A DNA stretch of 64,000 nucleotides, taken from NCBI GenBank assembly GCA_025149125.1, contig CP102272.1:372001-436000 (forward strand), given 5' to 3'. This stretch comes from [Clostridium] asparagiforme DSM 15981 (GTDB taxonomy: Bacteria > Bacillota > Clostridia > Lachnospirales > Lachnospiraceae). The notes under the pieces are model-generated. The model worked only from the letters and a program-made list of their open reading frames with translations. It was not told the origin of the DNA and did not search any database. This document shows positions 25,269 through 34,545 of this stretch, one piece after another. The stretch's first letter is position 1. Every line of letters begins with the position of its first letter. The position numbers and the translations under genes were made by a program.

Positions 25269-26162
25269 CTACTCCGGCCACAGTCCCTGCGCCTGGATCA
25301 GCTCTGCGAAGGCGCGCATTTGCGGAGTCACCCACTTTTTTTTCAAATACAGAAAATGGATCCACACGTTCAAAGAAATCTCGTCCACCTGCAGAGCGCG
25401 CAGGGAACCATCCCGCAACTGTTGGTATACCACATATTCCGGGAGAAAGGTGACAGCATTGCTGTGCCGGATGTAGCGCAGAATGGCTTCGGCGTCTCCT
25501 GTTTCCAAAAAAGGCTCCACATGGCGCTCGTACTGGCTGAGACGGATATCCAGATCCCTCCGGTAACCGATATCTTTTTCTGTTAGAATGAAGTCCTGGG
25601 AAGTCAGGCTGTCCAAGGATATGTGGGGATGATCCGCTAGAGGATGGCTGACATTCACAATGAAACGGACTGGAGTTTTTGCTTCAAAAATTTTGATGTA
25701 TTTGTTGCTGTACAGATTTTCATTTAATACACAGGCAAGATCGATCTCATTATGCTCCAGCCACTCGAACAAAATTTCCATGGAAGCGGTCTTGATAATC
25801 ACGTTTACTCCGGGGTACTGTTCGTGGTATTTCAGAAGTAAAGGTGGAAGCAGATAACAGTTGATGGAATCCACTGCTCCGATGATCAAAGTGCCATGGG
25901 GTTCCATGTGGTGAAGCATATAATTGGCGGCTTCCCGTTCCGCTTCAATGATCCGCTCCGCATAGTACAGAAAGGAGAGGCCCTCCGCGGTCAGACGCAC
26001 ATTTTTGCCGAAGCGTTCGAACAGACGGGTGTGCAGCTCCGTCTCCAACTGACCGATATGTACGCTTACCGTGGATTGGGTGTAGCCCAGGGCCTCGGCA
26101 GCCTTTGAGAAGTTCAGCAGTTCCGCCACTTTGATAAAGGTTTTCAATGTCCGCAGTTCCAT
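25269..26162 (-). CDS. LysR-family regulator
   Basis: A 297-residue LysR protein: winged helix at residues 1-60 (LKTFIKVAELLNFSKAAEAL, with QSTVSVHIGQLE as recognition helix) and a periplasmic-binding-like effector domain from about 90. It is transcribed divergently from the MalY/symporter/aminotransferase operon at 26360 and is its likely regulator, the standard LysR arrangement. A 14-bp palindrome sits in the shared region. Effector unknown, probably an amino acid. Confidence 0.92.
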   Translation of the reverse strand: MELRTLKTFIKVAELLNFSKAAEALGYTQSTVSVHIGQLETELHTRLFERFGKNVRLTAEGLSFLYYAERIIEAEREAANYMLHHMEPHGTLIIGAVDSINCYLLPPLLLKYHEQYPGVNVIIKTASMEILFEWLEHNEIDLACVLNENLYSNKYIKIFEAKTPVRFIVNVSHPLADHPHISLDSLTSQDFILTEKDIGYRRDLDIRLSQYERHVEPFLETGDAEAILRYIRHSNAVTFLPEYVVYQQLRDGSLRALQVDEISLNVWIHFLYLKKKWVTPQMRAFAELIQAQGLWPE

Positions 26163-26279
26163 GGGCGCCTCCTGTTTGAAGTTTCTGGTTATGCCAAAAT
26201 TATAATTCAGAAGGAGCTGGATTGCAACTATAACTATGAAAAATATAAATGGATACTATTTTATTTATTTGTTTTACAA

Positions 26280-26293
26280 ATGGTATATACCAT
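26280..26293. promoter_or_regulatory. Palindrome in the LysR-malY intergenic region
   Basis: ATGGTATATACCAT is a perfect 14-bp inverted repeat, 66 bases before the malY-like start. It fits the T-N11-A form of LysR boxes and is the best operator candidate in this AT-rich divergent promoter region. Confidence 0.5.
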
Positions 26294-26359
26294 ACTAGAA
26301 TGAAGATACAAAATATTTATTATCAAATTCAAAAAAAATATTAAAAACGGAGGTTAATG

Positions 26360-27544
26360 ATGGAGAAGGATTATTTTGTATCAAGGTATTCGACGGAGCG
26401 CAGGGGGACGGTTTCCCTGAAATGGGATTTGCTGGAGGAGCGCTATGGGGATGCGGATCTGATTCCTATGTGGGTGGCTGATATGGAGTTCAAAACCTGT
26501 GAGGCCATCACCGAGGCCCTGACCGAGAAAATCGAGCATGGCATTTTCGGATACGCATACATACCGCAGTCCTATTACGATGCGTTTTTCGACTGGATGG
26601 AGAACCGCCACGGTATGCCTATGGAGAAGGAGTGGGTGAGACTGGCCACCGGTGTGGTGGGAGCGCTTTACTGGTTTGTAAACTGTTATACCAAGCCTGG
26701 TGATGCGGTTATTATCATGACTCCGGTGTATTATCCATTCCACAATGCGGTGAAGGATTGTAAGCGCAAACTGGTTACCTGCGATCTTGTGAACAATAAC
26801 GGGTACTTTACTGTGGATTATGATGCCTTTGAGCGCCAGATTGTGGATAACGATGTTAAAATGTTCATTCTCTGTTCGCCCCATAACCCGGTGGGCCGCG
26901 TTTGGAAGGAGGAGGAACTGGATCGGATGCTGGACATCTGCAAACGCCACGGCGTGCTGGTGATTTCCGATGAGATTCATCAGGATTTCGTGTTCGGAGA
27001 CAGCAGGCATATTCCGGCGCCTATGGTTTCCGGAGGAAAATACCGCGACAATCTGGTGCTGGTAAACGCCGCCTCAAAAACCTTCAACCTGGCGGCCCTG
27101 GTTCACTCTAATATCGTAATTTGCGATCCTAAGCTGCGTGTCCAGTACGATGAGTTTGCCAACATGTATAACCGCACGGATTTCAATATCCTGGGAATCA
27201 CCGCAACTGAGGCTGGATACCGCGGAGGCGCAGACTGGCTTGAAGGACTTCTGGCTGTGATCGAGGATAACTACAATTATGTGAAACGCGAGCTGTGCGG
27301 CAAGCTCCCGGGTGTGACCATGACTCCTCTTGAGGGCACATATCTGCCAATGTTGGATATGAGGAGCTGCATTGAACCGGAGGAACTGAAGGGATTCATT
27401 CAGGATAAATGCCGTCTGGCGGTAGATTATGGCGAGTGGTTCGGTGATAATTTCAAGGGCTTTATCCGCTTGAATCTGGCCACGGATCCCAAGTATGTCA
27501 AGATGGCGGTGGATGCGATTTTGCGTGAGTACGCAAAGCGGTAG
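26360..27544 (+). CDS. MalY/PatB-type PLP-dependent C-S lyase (aminotransferase fold)
   Basis: Fold-type I PLP enzyme, 394 aa, cystathionine beta-lyase/aminotransferase of the MalY-PatB group. Key parts: MWVADMEFKT near the N-terminus, the PLP ring contact SPHNPVGRVW, Asp in ISDEIHQDF, and the Schiff-base Lys in NAASKTFNLAAL (about residue 238). It cleaves cystathionine or cysteine conjugates to pyruvate, ammonia and thiol, or transaminates. ATG 26360 is six bases from GGAGG; the preceding ATG is too close. First gene of an operon with a symporter and a second PLP enzyme, hinting at amino-acid uptake and breakdown. Confidence 0.88.
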   Translation: MEKDYFVSRYSTERRGTVSLKWDLLEERYGDADLIPMWVADMEFKTCEAITEALTEKIEHGIFGYAYIPQSYYDAFFDWMENRHGMPMEKEWVRLATGVVGALYWFVNCYTKPGDAVIIMTPVYYPFHNAVKDCKRKLVTCDLVNNNGYFTVDYDAFERQIVDNDVKMFILCSPHNPVGRVWKEEELDRMLDICKRHGVLVISDEIHQDFVFGDSRHIPAPMVSGGKYRDNLVLVNAASKTFNLAALVHSNIVICDPKLRVQYDEFANMYNRTDFNILGITATEAGYRGGADWLEGLLAVIEDNYNYVKRELCGKLPGVTMTPLEGTYLPMLDMRSCIEPEELKGFIQDKCRLAVDYGEWFGDNFKGFIRLNLATDPKYVKMAVDAILREYAKR

Positions 27545-27571
27545 AATCTGTCATATAACAGGAGGGTGAAT

Positions 27572-28807
27572 ATGAAAGCAAAATCCATTATCAAGAGTTA
27601 CTGGGATTCCATTCTGCTCATAATCGGCATGGTTGCAGGAGGGATCATCGGCGTGATCTGGGGGCCGGGCGCAAGCGCCCTCACCCCTATCGCGGATGTG
27701 TTTTTAAATCTGATGTTTTGTATCGTAGTACCGTTGGTATATGTGTCGATTGTAACGTCCATTGCCAACTTAAAGAGTGGCAAGGAGATGAGCAAACTGA
27801 TGGTCAGCATGTTTGCGGTGTTTATTATAACCCAGCTGATCGCAGCCCTGCTCAGCGGTGGAATTATCGGTATACTGGAACCGGCCAGAGGGGCAATACT
27901 CCCCTCTGTAACGGAAGAGGTGGAGGTCAGCGATGTCAGCTTTAACATTCTGAGCCAGGTGACAGTGGGGGATTTCTCCTTGCTTTGGAGCCGTGGCAGC
28001 CTGCTGGCCCTGGTAATCTTTGCATTGCTCAGCGGTGTGGCGCTGCGGGCGGTTGCGGACAAGGCGCCTTATGTGATCACTGGTTTGAACCAGCTAAACC
28101 AGGTCATTATGAAGATGGTTGCCTATATCATGAAGCTGGGCCCTATCGGCCTGGGCGCGTACTTTGCGGCTATGATTGGCCAGTTTGGGGGCAGTGTGTC
28201 CGGCCCTATGGCGAAGATGGTGATTGTAACCTGGATCTACGCCTTTATTTATATGTTTACGGTGGGGCCTCTATTCTCCTGGATCGGAGCGGGCAAAAGG
28301 GGCGTTAGTCAGTATCTTAAGTTTTTCCTCCGTCCGGCTGTGACCGCGTTGGGAACCTGCTCCAGCGCGGCTGGTGTCCCAGTCAACATCCAGGTGGGCA
28401 AGGAGATGGGGATTTCCGACGATGTGAACAGCGTAGTGATGCCTTTGGGCTGTAATCTCCATAAAGAGGGCGCCTGCCTGATCGTGATGATCACTATTTC
28501 TCTGGAATGCTCCTTGCTGGGACTTAACTTCTTTGATCCCAAAATGTTTATGACCGCGGTGGCGGCCGCTCTGATCGGTTCCATGATCACCGGGGCGATT
28601 CCAACGGGCGGGAATGTGATCATTATGCTGGTGATTTCCATGTTTGGCTTCCCGGCGGAGACAATTCCATTAATCATTCTTCTGCACACGTTAGTGGACG
28701 GACCGACGACAATGTTGAACGTGGTGGGCGATTTGAGCAGCGCATTGACGATCGACAACCGCCTTCAGTCCAGCAGGACAAAATTACAAGTGAAGGGGAC
28801 AGATTGA
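27572..28807 (+). CDS. Dicarboxylate/amino acid:cation symporter (DAACS)
   Basis: A 411-residue GltP/SstT-like secondary transporter with eight helices and two re-entrant loops. Conserved: LGTCSSAAGVPVN (serine-rich HP1 region), MPLGCNLHKEGACL (TM7 region) and TGAIPTGGNVI (HP2). Co-transports glutamate, aspartate, serine or dicarboxylates with Na+ or H+. AGGAGGG precedes ATG 27572. Lies between two PLP aminotransferase-type genes, so an amino acid is the probable cargo. Confidence 0.9.
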   Translation: MKAKSIIKSYWDSILLIIGMVAGGIIGVIWGPGASALTPIADVFLNLMFCIVVPLVYVSIVTSIANLKSGKEMSKLMVSMFAVFIITQLIAALLSGGIIGILEPARGAILPSVTEEVEVSDVSFNILSQVTVGDFSLLWSRGSLLALVIFALLSGVALRAVADKAPYVITGLNQLNQVIMKMVAYIMKLGPIGLGAYFAAMIGQFGGSVSGPMAKMVIVTWIYAFIYMFTVGPLFSWIGAGKRGVSQYLKFFLRPAVTALGTCSSAAGVPVNIQVGKEMGISDDVNSVVMPLGCNLHKEGACLIVMITISLECSLLGLNFFDPKMFMTAVAAALIGSMITGAIPTGGNVIIMLVISMFGFPAETIPLIILLHTLVDGPTTMLNVVGDLSSALTIDNRLQSSRTKLQVKGTD

Positions 28808-28809
28808 TT

Positions 28810-29886
28810 ATGACTTCTATTTCTGTGACGCTGACCGGTAATCCCCAAGATAAACCCTCCACAGTGAAAGAGATGGGGTTTGGAAAGTTATTTACCGACC
28901 ATATGTTTATGATGAATTACCGCACCGGGAGGGGCTGGTATGATCCGCGTATCGTGCCTTTTGGTGACTTGTCACTCAGCCCCGCCTCTCTGTGTCTGCA
29001 TTATGGCCAGACGGTATTTGAGGGATTGAAGGCATACTGCGGAAGGGATGGACAGGTACGCCTGTTCCGTCCTGATGAGAATTTTAACCGACTTAACCGA
29101 TCCAATCAAAGGCTTTGCATTCCGCGTATTGATCCGCAGTTTTGTCTGGAGGCCTTGAAGCAGCTGGTTACACTGGAAAAGGATTGGGTGCCACGGCAGG
29201 AAGGCGCTTCTCTGTACATACGCCCCTTTGTCATTGCCACGGACCCCAAGCTGGGGGTGAAATCGGGAGATGAGTATCTGTTCATCATCATTCTCTCTCC
29301 CTCCGGGGCTTATTATGAATCCGGTTTGGAACCGGTGAAAATATATGTAGAGTCCAATTATGTCCGTGCGGTACGCGGAGGTATGGGGGAGGCCAAGACT
29401 GGAGGAAATTACGCGGCCTCCCTGGCGGCCCAGGATGAAGCCCATGAACAGGGGTATTCCCAGGTAATGTGGCTGGACGGCGTCGAACAAAAATATATTG
29501 AGGAGATCGGAGCTATGAATGCGTTTTTCCTGCTGGATGGCCAGGTGGTGACGCCTGGGCTGACAGGGAGCATCTTGGCGGGAATCACACGTAAATCCGT
29601 TATCAGCCTGTTGGAGCGCTGGGGAATTCCTGTGGCAGAGCGGAGAGTTGAGGCGCAGGAACTGGTTTTGGCCTATGAGAGAGGGCTGCTTCAAGAAGCC
29701 TTTTGTACTGGAACCGCGGCGGTCATTTCTCCCATAGGGGAGCTCAAGTGGAGGGAGCATGTTATGACCATGAACGGGGGTGAGACCGGACCGGTGGCCA
29801 GACGCCTTTATGACGCGCTCACCGGTATACAGTATGGAACGCTGCCCGATGAGATGGGCTGGACGGTGAATGTCTGCCATATATAA
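28810..29886 (+). CDS. ilvE: Branched-chain amino acid aminotransferase-like enzyme
   Basis: Fold-type IV PLP aminotransferase, 358 aa, of the BCAT group 2 length. Schiff-base Lys in GEAKTGGNYAAS (about residue 197); substrate and cofactor segments LHYGQTVFEGLKAY, EEIGAMNAFF and TGTAAVISPIG match IlvE. Interconverts leucine, isoleucine or valine and their 2-oxo acids. ATG 28810 is preferred over TTG 28804; it follows GAAGGGGACAG. The start lies right behind the symporter stop. In this operon it may act catabolically or on other amino acids. Confidence 0.88.
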   Translation: MTSISVTLTGNPQDKPSTVKEMGFGKLFTDHMFMMNYRTGRGWYDPRIVPFGDLSLSPASLCLHYGQTVFEGLKAYCGRDGQVRLFRPDENFNRLNRSNQRLCIPRIDPQFCLEALKQLVTLEKDWVPRQEGASLYIRPFVIATDPKLGVKSGDEYLFIIILSPSGAYYESGLEPVKIYVESNYVRAVRGGMGEAKTGGNYAASLAAQDEAHEQGYSQVMWLDGVEQKYIEEIGAMNAFFLLDGQVVTPGLTGSILAGITRKSVISLLERWGIPVAERRVEAQELVLAYERGLLQEAFCTGTAAVISPIGELKWREHVMTMNGGETGPVARRLYDALTGIQYGTLPDEMGWTVNVCHI

Positions 29887-29921
29887 TAATGCGCGGATGC
29901 AGGAGGGAGGAAAATGCGGAC

Positions 29922-30578
29922 GTGGAGTGGAGGCAAAGATGGGTGGCACTGTCTGAGTTTTTAGGCAGTGTCCTGGGGCCAGACTACGAGATCGTGCTGC
30001 ATGATGTCAGCGGTGAATGCCCTCAGGTTCTAGCCATCGTCAATGCTCAGATCAGCGGGCGGCGCAGCGGGGCGCCTTTAAGCGCCCTGGCAATGGATTT
30101 TCTGAATAACAGGGTGTACGAGGACCGATATTATCAGATCAACTACCGTGGAATGTCCGCGGTGGGAGAACAGCTGCGCTGCTCCACATTTTTTATAAAA
30201 GACGATAGCGGGCAGATCCTGGGTATGCTGTGCATCAACTTTACACTGGAAAAATACGAAAAATTTGCCCGGTCTGTGACGGATTTTATGGAGAGAAGCT
30301 TTTGCTTTACTGCATCCTACGCGGACGAGGAGGCGCTGCTGGAGGTGTTTCCCTCCAGCGTGGAACCAATCTATGAGCGCTGCATCCGGCAGCTATTCGG
30401 CGAGTCCGGAATGCCCGCGCGGCTGCCCCAGATCCGGAAAAAGCAGTTGGTTGGGCTGCTGGAGGAGGAAGGCGTATTCCAGATCAAAGGAGCTATAGCT
30501 GACGTGGCTCAGCGCATGGGGATTTCGGCCGCCAGCGTATACCGGTATCTAGCGGAGCTGCATATGGAGAAGCGGTGA
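29922..30578 (+). CDS. YheO/DauR-type PAS-HTH regulator
   Basis: YheO-type PAS domain (LSEFLGSVLGPDYEIVLHDV; GMLCINFTLEKYEKF) followed by a DauR-like helix-turn-helix with the signature GVFQIKGAIADVAQRMGISA and VYRYLAEL at the C-terminus. In Pseudomonas, DauR represses D-arginine catabolism; others sense small amino-acid-related ligands. GTG 29922 lies 11 bases after AGGAGGGAGG and is preferred; in-frame ATG 29889 precedes that site and would add 11 residues. Co-directional with the operon, so possibly a second, local regulator besides the divergent LysR. Confidence 0.78.
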   Translation: MEWRQRWVALSEFLGSVLGPDYEIVLHDVSGECPQVLAIVNAQISGRRSGAPLSALAMDFLNNRVYEDRYYQINYRGMSAVGEQLRCSTFFIKDDSGQILGMLCINFTLEKYEKFARSVTDFMERSFCFTASYADEEALLEVFPSSVEPIYERCIRQLFGESGMPARLPQIRKKQLVGLLEEEGVFQIKGAIADVAQRMGISAASVYRYLAELHMEKR

Positions 30579-30666
30579 GACCTGGAAGAATCGGTATTGT
30601 ACAGATTGCAAGCGTATGATAGGATTGATACAGATAGATATCAGTCGGAAATCGGGGGAAAACGCT

Positions 30667-31566
30667 ATGACGATCGTGCAGATGCAGTATTTCCAGGCAG
30701 TATGCAGATACGAGAACTTTACCAGGGCGGCGGAGGAGCTTCACATTTCCCAGCCCGCCATGTCCGCGGCCATGAAGGATCTGGAGAAGGAGTGCGGGGT
30801 GCCGCTGTTCGTCCGGGACAAGAATTCTCTGCGGGTGACGGACGAGGGGAAAATCCTGTTGGAGGAGGCCAACCTGGTGCTGGGGCAGTATCAGCAGATG
30901 AACGAGATCGTGCGGGATCTGGCGCTGACCCGGAATTATATGCGGGTGGGGCTCTCCACGCTCAGCGGCAACCAGGTATACCCGGAGATTCTGCTGGAAT
31001 ACCAGAAGCGGCGGCCCGGCGTGCAGGTGATGTCCGTGGAGGAGTCCACGCCCCGGCAGTTTGAGATGCTGGATGCGGGTCTGCTGGACGTGATTATTAC
31101 GATCAAGCGGTTCGATCGGGAAGAGGAACAGAAAAAGTTTGAAAAGGTATACCATCATTGGCCCATGAAGCAGACACGGATGTGCTTCTGCGTGGGCAGG
31201 GAAAATTTCCTGGCAGGAGAGACGTTTGTGACTCCTGAGCAGATGGTCACCCAGCCGCTGGTGCTGCTGAAGGAGAATTTCAGCCAGACAACGCGGATCA
31301 AGCAAATGTTCCGGGAAAGCGGCCTGGACTACCATGTACTTCACTATACCAATCAGATGTATACCGTGGAGCGGTTTGTGGAAAAGAACGTAGCGGCGGG
31401 ATTCCTGCCGGAGTCGGTATCCCAGAGCAATCCGAAGATTGTGGGGATCCCTTATCGGGAAGGCAGCCGCGCTTATATCGAATTGTTCTGGAGAAAGGAT
31501 CAGTTTTTGTTCCCCGTGGTGAAGGATTTTATTCGGGTGGCAAAGGAGCTGTATCCGAAGAAATAA
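30667..31566 (+). CDS. LysR-family regulator
   Basis: A 299-residue LysR protein. Winged helix residues 1-60 (MQYFQAVCRYENFTRAAEEL, recognition part QPAMSAAMKDLE), effector domain from about 90. ATG 30667 (MTIVQMQYF) starts family homology; the upstream frame to 30616 does not. It is followed by a strong terminator and then by the enolase-superfamily/SLC13 pair, which it may control. It could instead act on the preceding amino-acid operon. Confidence 0.9.
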   Translation: MTIVQMQYFQAVCRYENFTRAAEELHISQPAMSAAMKDLEKECGVPLFVRDKNSLRVTDEGKILLEEANLVLGQYQQMNEIVRDLALTRNYMRVGLSTLSGNQVYPEILLEYQKRRPGVQVMSVEESTPRQFEMLDAGLLDVIITIKRFDREEEQKKFEKVYHHWPMKQTRMCFCVGRENFLAGETFVTPEQMVTQPLVLLKENFSQTTRIKQMFRESGLDYHVLHYTNQMYTVERFVEKNVAAGFLPESVSQSNPKIVGIPYREGSRAYIELFWRKDQFLFPVVKDFIRVAKELYPKK

Positions 31567-31602
31567 CAGGCTTGCGCCAGCGGCCCATTGCATTGAGCAA
31601 TC

Positions 31603-31643
31603 GCCGGTGAGACGGATGAAAAAATCCGTTTCACCGGCTTTTT
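31603..31643 (+). terminator. Strong Rho-independent terminator after the LysR gene
   Basis: GCCGGTGAgACGGAT and ATCCGTtTCACCGGC form a 15-bp stem (one G-T) with a short A-rich loop, followed by TTTTT. Confidence 0.92.
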
Positions 31644-31730
31644 GCGTATAACGGAATCCGGAAGACATAGGCTGCCACAGAACGCACCCTCCCGGATAAA
31701 CAAATGTTAGGCTGCCAAGGTTTTTCTGAT

Positions 31731-31760
31731 TTTACAAACCTTCTAACCAAAATATATAAT
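31731..31760 (+). promoter_or_regulatory. Promoter of the dehydratase/SLC13 operon
   Basis: TTTACA (31731-31736), 18 bp, TATAAT (31755-31760), about 110 bases before the start codon. The remaining leader is AT-rich with no further recognised site. Confidence 0.55.
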
Positions 31761-31868
31761 CATATTACACAAAGCACCAACAAAACGGACAACATGCACA
31801 ATCCAATCGGCCGATGGAGGGTTCATAAAGTTTGTAATCTGAAATGAATTGAAAATGGAGGAAACGAG

Positions 31869-33005
31869 ATGAAAATCACTGGGATCGAACAGATTCTGGC
31901 AGGCGGCAGGTACCTGTTTGTGAAGGTACACACAGACGAGGGACTGATCGGGCTGGGAGAATGCGGCGCCTGGGCTTATCAGGAGGCCACGGTCAGCGTT
32001 TTAAAGCAGATGGAGAAAATGATTGTGGGCCAGGACCCGCTGCGGACGGAATTTATCTGGAACGCGCTGTCCAGGAACCTGCACTTCAGGGGATCTGTCA
32101 CCCAGTCCGCGGTGTCGGGAATCGACATTGCGCTGTGGGATTTAAAAGGGAAATATTTCCAGGTACCCTGTTATGAGCTGATGGGCGGAAAGGTTCGGGA
32201 GAAAATTAAAATTTACGTCAACGCCAGGGCGGGAGACGCCAAAGGGATGGCGGCGGAGGCGAAGAAGCTGGCGGACCAGGGCTTTCAGTCCATCCGGTTT
32301 TCCATTGGACACCCCAAGGATGAGAACGGGCGCTGCGGGGAGAATTTTACCAGCCTGGTGACCCGGGTGGAGGGAACCATGAAGGCGGTCCGTGAGGCGG
32401 TGGGCTGGAATGTGGACGTGGCCATCGAGTGCCACCGGGGAATGCGCCCGGCGGAGGCCATTGAGCTGGGCCGGGTGTTAAGGCCCTACCGCCCCTACTT
32501 TTACGAAGATCCCATCCCGGATAATCTGGAGGCCATGCGCCAGGTGATCCGCAGCTGTGATATCCCGGTCGCCACTGGGGAGCGTTTTATCAATCCGGCG
32601 GAGTTCGACTCCCTGATGACCACCACCGACGTCCGCTACATCCGCCCGGATATGTGCGTGGCCGGGGGACTCACCGCGGGCAAGAAGATTGCCGCGGAGG
32701 CGGAGGTGCGCGGGGTTTACGTCATTCCCCACAATCCGCTGGGCCCGGTATCCACTGCGGCCTGCCTGCAGCTGGACGCCTGCATTCCCAACTTTGAAGT
32801 GCAGGAATATCCCATGGCCAACGGCGTCTGCCGCCTGGACAAGGAGATGAAGACGCCCTTCCATGTGGAAAATGGATACATCACGCTGCCGGAAGGTCCG
32901 GGCCTGGGAATCGAACTGATCGATGACATTGACACTGTATTTCCGTTTAAGGGGAGCTACGGGGGGATCAATCTCCATGAGGACGGCTCCATCGTAGACC
33001 GATAA
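31869..33005 (+). CDS. Enolase-superfamily dehydratase/racemase (mandelate racemase-muconate lactonizing group)
   Basis: A 378-residue enolase-superfamily enzyme: N-terminal capping domain, then a modified TIM barrel with Mg2+ ligands. Visible: VAIECHRGM (about residue 190), YEDPIPDN (Glu about 217), VATGERF (Glu about 243) and HNPLGP (His about 293), the last like the general acid of galactonate or gluconate dehydratases. Likely dehydrates an acid sugar to a 2-keto-3-deoxy product. TGGAGG precedes the ATG. Paired with an SLC13 anion permease, which presumably imports the substrate. Exact sugar acid not determinable. Confidence 0.85.
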   Translation: MKITGIEQILAGGRYLFVKVHTDEGLIGLGECGAWAYQEATVSVLKQMEKMIVGQDPLRTEFIWNALSRNLHFRGSVTQSAVSGIDIALWDLKGKYFQVPCYELMGGKVREKIKIYVNARAGDAKGMAAEAKKLADQGFQSIRFSIGHPKDENGRCGENFTSLVTRVEGTMKAVREAVGWNVDVAIECHRGMRPAEAIELGRVLRPYRPYFYEDPIPDNLEAMRQVIRSCDIPVATGERFINPAEFDSLMTTTDVRYIRPDMCVAGGLTAGKKIAAEAEVRGVYVIPHNPLGPVSTAACLQLDACIPNFEVQEYPMANGVCRLDKEMKTPFHVENGYITLPEGPGLGIELIDDIDTVFPFKGSYGGINLHEDGSIVDR

Positions 33006-33033
33006 TTTAAAGTGATAGAGGGGGACCAATGAT

Positions 33034-34329
33034 ATGACACCACAAATTACCATCGTTTTGATTATATTTCTGCTGTTTATTGCCCTGATTCTGTCGGGTA
33101 AGGTTAAAATCCACGTAGCGGCAATGATGATTCCCATTGCGCTGGAAATCACAGGGGTTCTGGATTTCAAGGCGGCCTGGGGCGGCATGCTCAACAGTTC
33201 CATCGTGATGATGGCGGCCATGTTCGTGGTAGGCGCGGCCGTGGGAAAGACCAGCATCGTGAGCCGGCTCAGCAAGACGCTGATCAAAGGCGAATCCTCG
33301 GATTTCAAGATTATGCTGGGCATCTCCGTTCCGATTATTTTACTCAGCTGCGTGGTCAACGCCACTGCCATTATGACCATCATGATTCCCATGATCGTGG
33401 GAATTTGCGCCGAGCAGAAACGGCCCCTCAGCAAATTTGTGTTCGCCTCCGCCTGCCTGGCGCAGCTGTGGGCCGGATTTATCCCCATCGGCGGAAACGC
33501 GGGCGGCTATCTGGCCCAGAACACCATCGTGGAGAACCTGGGCGGAACCGGAACATTTACCTATTTTACCAATATGATTGTCAAGATTCCGGCGATTATT
33601 TTCCTGACACCGGCGATCATCTGGCTGACTGTGAAAATGGCTCCGGACCTGGGCAACGTGCCCACCGCGGCGGAGGCGGGCGCTTCCTCCTCGGATACAG
33701 GCAAGAAGCGGGGCGGCACCATGACCCCGGGTCAGGAGAAGCTGACCGCAGTTATTTTCGGCGCTACGATTCTGGGCATCATGACCTGCGCCATCCTCAA
33801 GGTGAACACCTGGTATCCGGCCTGTGTGGGAGCAATGGCTCTGGTTCTGACCGGTGTGATCAATGACCGCGAGGCCATCAAGGCTATGAGCAACCCGGTT
33901 ATTTTCATCACCATCGGCACCATGCCGCTGTCCACGGCTTTAAAGACCACCGGAGCGGACGTGCTGCTGGCGGACACCTTTAACAATCTGACCGGCAACA
34001 TGAGCCCCTTTATGACCATGGTTTCCATGTACATCGTCTGCTTCGTACTGACCCAGTTTGTGACCAATTCCGCAGTAAACAACGCCTTCAAGACCCTGGC
34101 GGCCCTGATCTGCGTGCAGAACGGATTCGACGCCCGCGCCCTGATGCTGTCCTGCCAGGAAGGCTCCAGCAACTGCTATCTGACCCCCATGGCGGCTCCG
34201 GCCATGACCATGGCCTACGAGGCGGGCGGCTATAAGATGAAGGATTACCTGAAAATGGGCTTTGTGCTCTGTATCATACGGTTTATCCTGTTTGTGGTGT
34301 ATGTGCCGTTTGTGTTTCCGCTTCAGTAA
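33034..34329 (+). CDS. SLC13/DASS-type anion permease
   Basis: A 431-residue ion-transporter-superfamily protein with about 11 helices and two repeats carrying re-entrant motifs (VNATAIMTIMIPMIVG in the first half; TNSAVNNAFKTLAALI in the second). The family carries di- and tricarboxylates, sulfate or sugar acids with Na+. It begins 28 bases after the dehydratase gene behind GAGGGGG. Predicted to import the acid used by its neighbour. Confidence 0.85.
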   Translation: MTPQITIVLIIFLLFIALILSGKVKIHVAAMMIPIALEITGVLDFKAAWGGMLNSSIVMMAAMFVVGAAVGKTSIVSRLSKTLIKGESSDFKIMLGISVPIILLSCVVNATAIMTIMIPMIVGICAEQKRPLSKFVFASACLAQLWAGFIPIGGNAGGYLAQNTIVENLGGTGTFTYFTNMIVKIPAIIFLTPAIIWLTVKMAPDLGNVPTAAEAGASSSDTGKKRGGTMTPGQEKLTAVIFGATILGIMTCAILKVNTWYPACVGAMALVLTGVINDREAIKAMSNPVIFITIGTMPLSTALKTTGADVLLADTFNNLTGNMSPFMTMVSMYIVCFVLTQFVTNSAVNNAFKTLAALICVQNGFDARALMLSCQEGSSNCYLTPMAAPAMTMAYEAGGYKMKDYLKMGFVLCIIRFILFVVYVPFVFPLQ

Positions 34330-34392
34330 ATCTGGGAAAATGTACGGACAATGGGCCTGTCCCGCACGATAACTGAATGACATCTGTTCCAA

Positions 34393-34434
34393 CCGGCAGG
34401 GGATAAGCAGCTTTATCCTCTGCCGGTTTGTTTT
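34393..34434 (+). terminator. Terminator after the SLC13 gene
   Basis: CCGGCAG pairs with CTGCCGG and GGATAAA with TTTATCC, followed by TTTGTTTT. Confidence 0.88.
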
Positions 34435-34473
34435 ACATTCTCTTTCACATATCTTACGAATTCCAGCGCCCCA

Positions 34474-34528
34474 TTGACAATATCGATATACGATAATATA
34501 CTGGACTCACAAATATCGATATTCGATA
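34474..34528 (+). promoter_or_regulatory. PadR promoter with two operator repeats
   Basis: TTGACA (34474-34479), 17 bp, TATACT (34497-34502). The spacer is filled by ATATCGATATACGATA (34480-34495); a copy differing in one base, ATATCGATATTCGATA, lies at 34513-34528. Copies are 33 bp apart, three helical turns. Best explained as autoregulatory PadR sites covering the promoter. Confidence 0.75.
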
Positions 34529-34545
34529 CACGGAGGTGGGAAATT

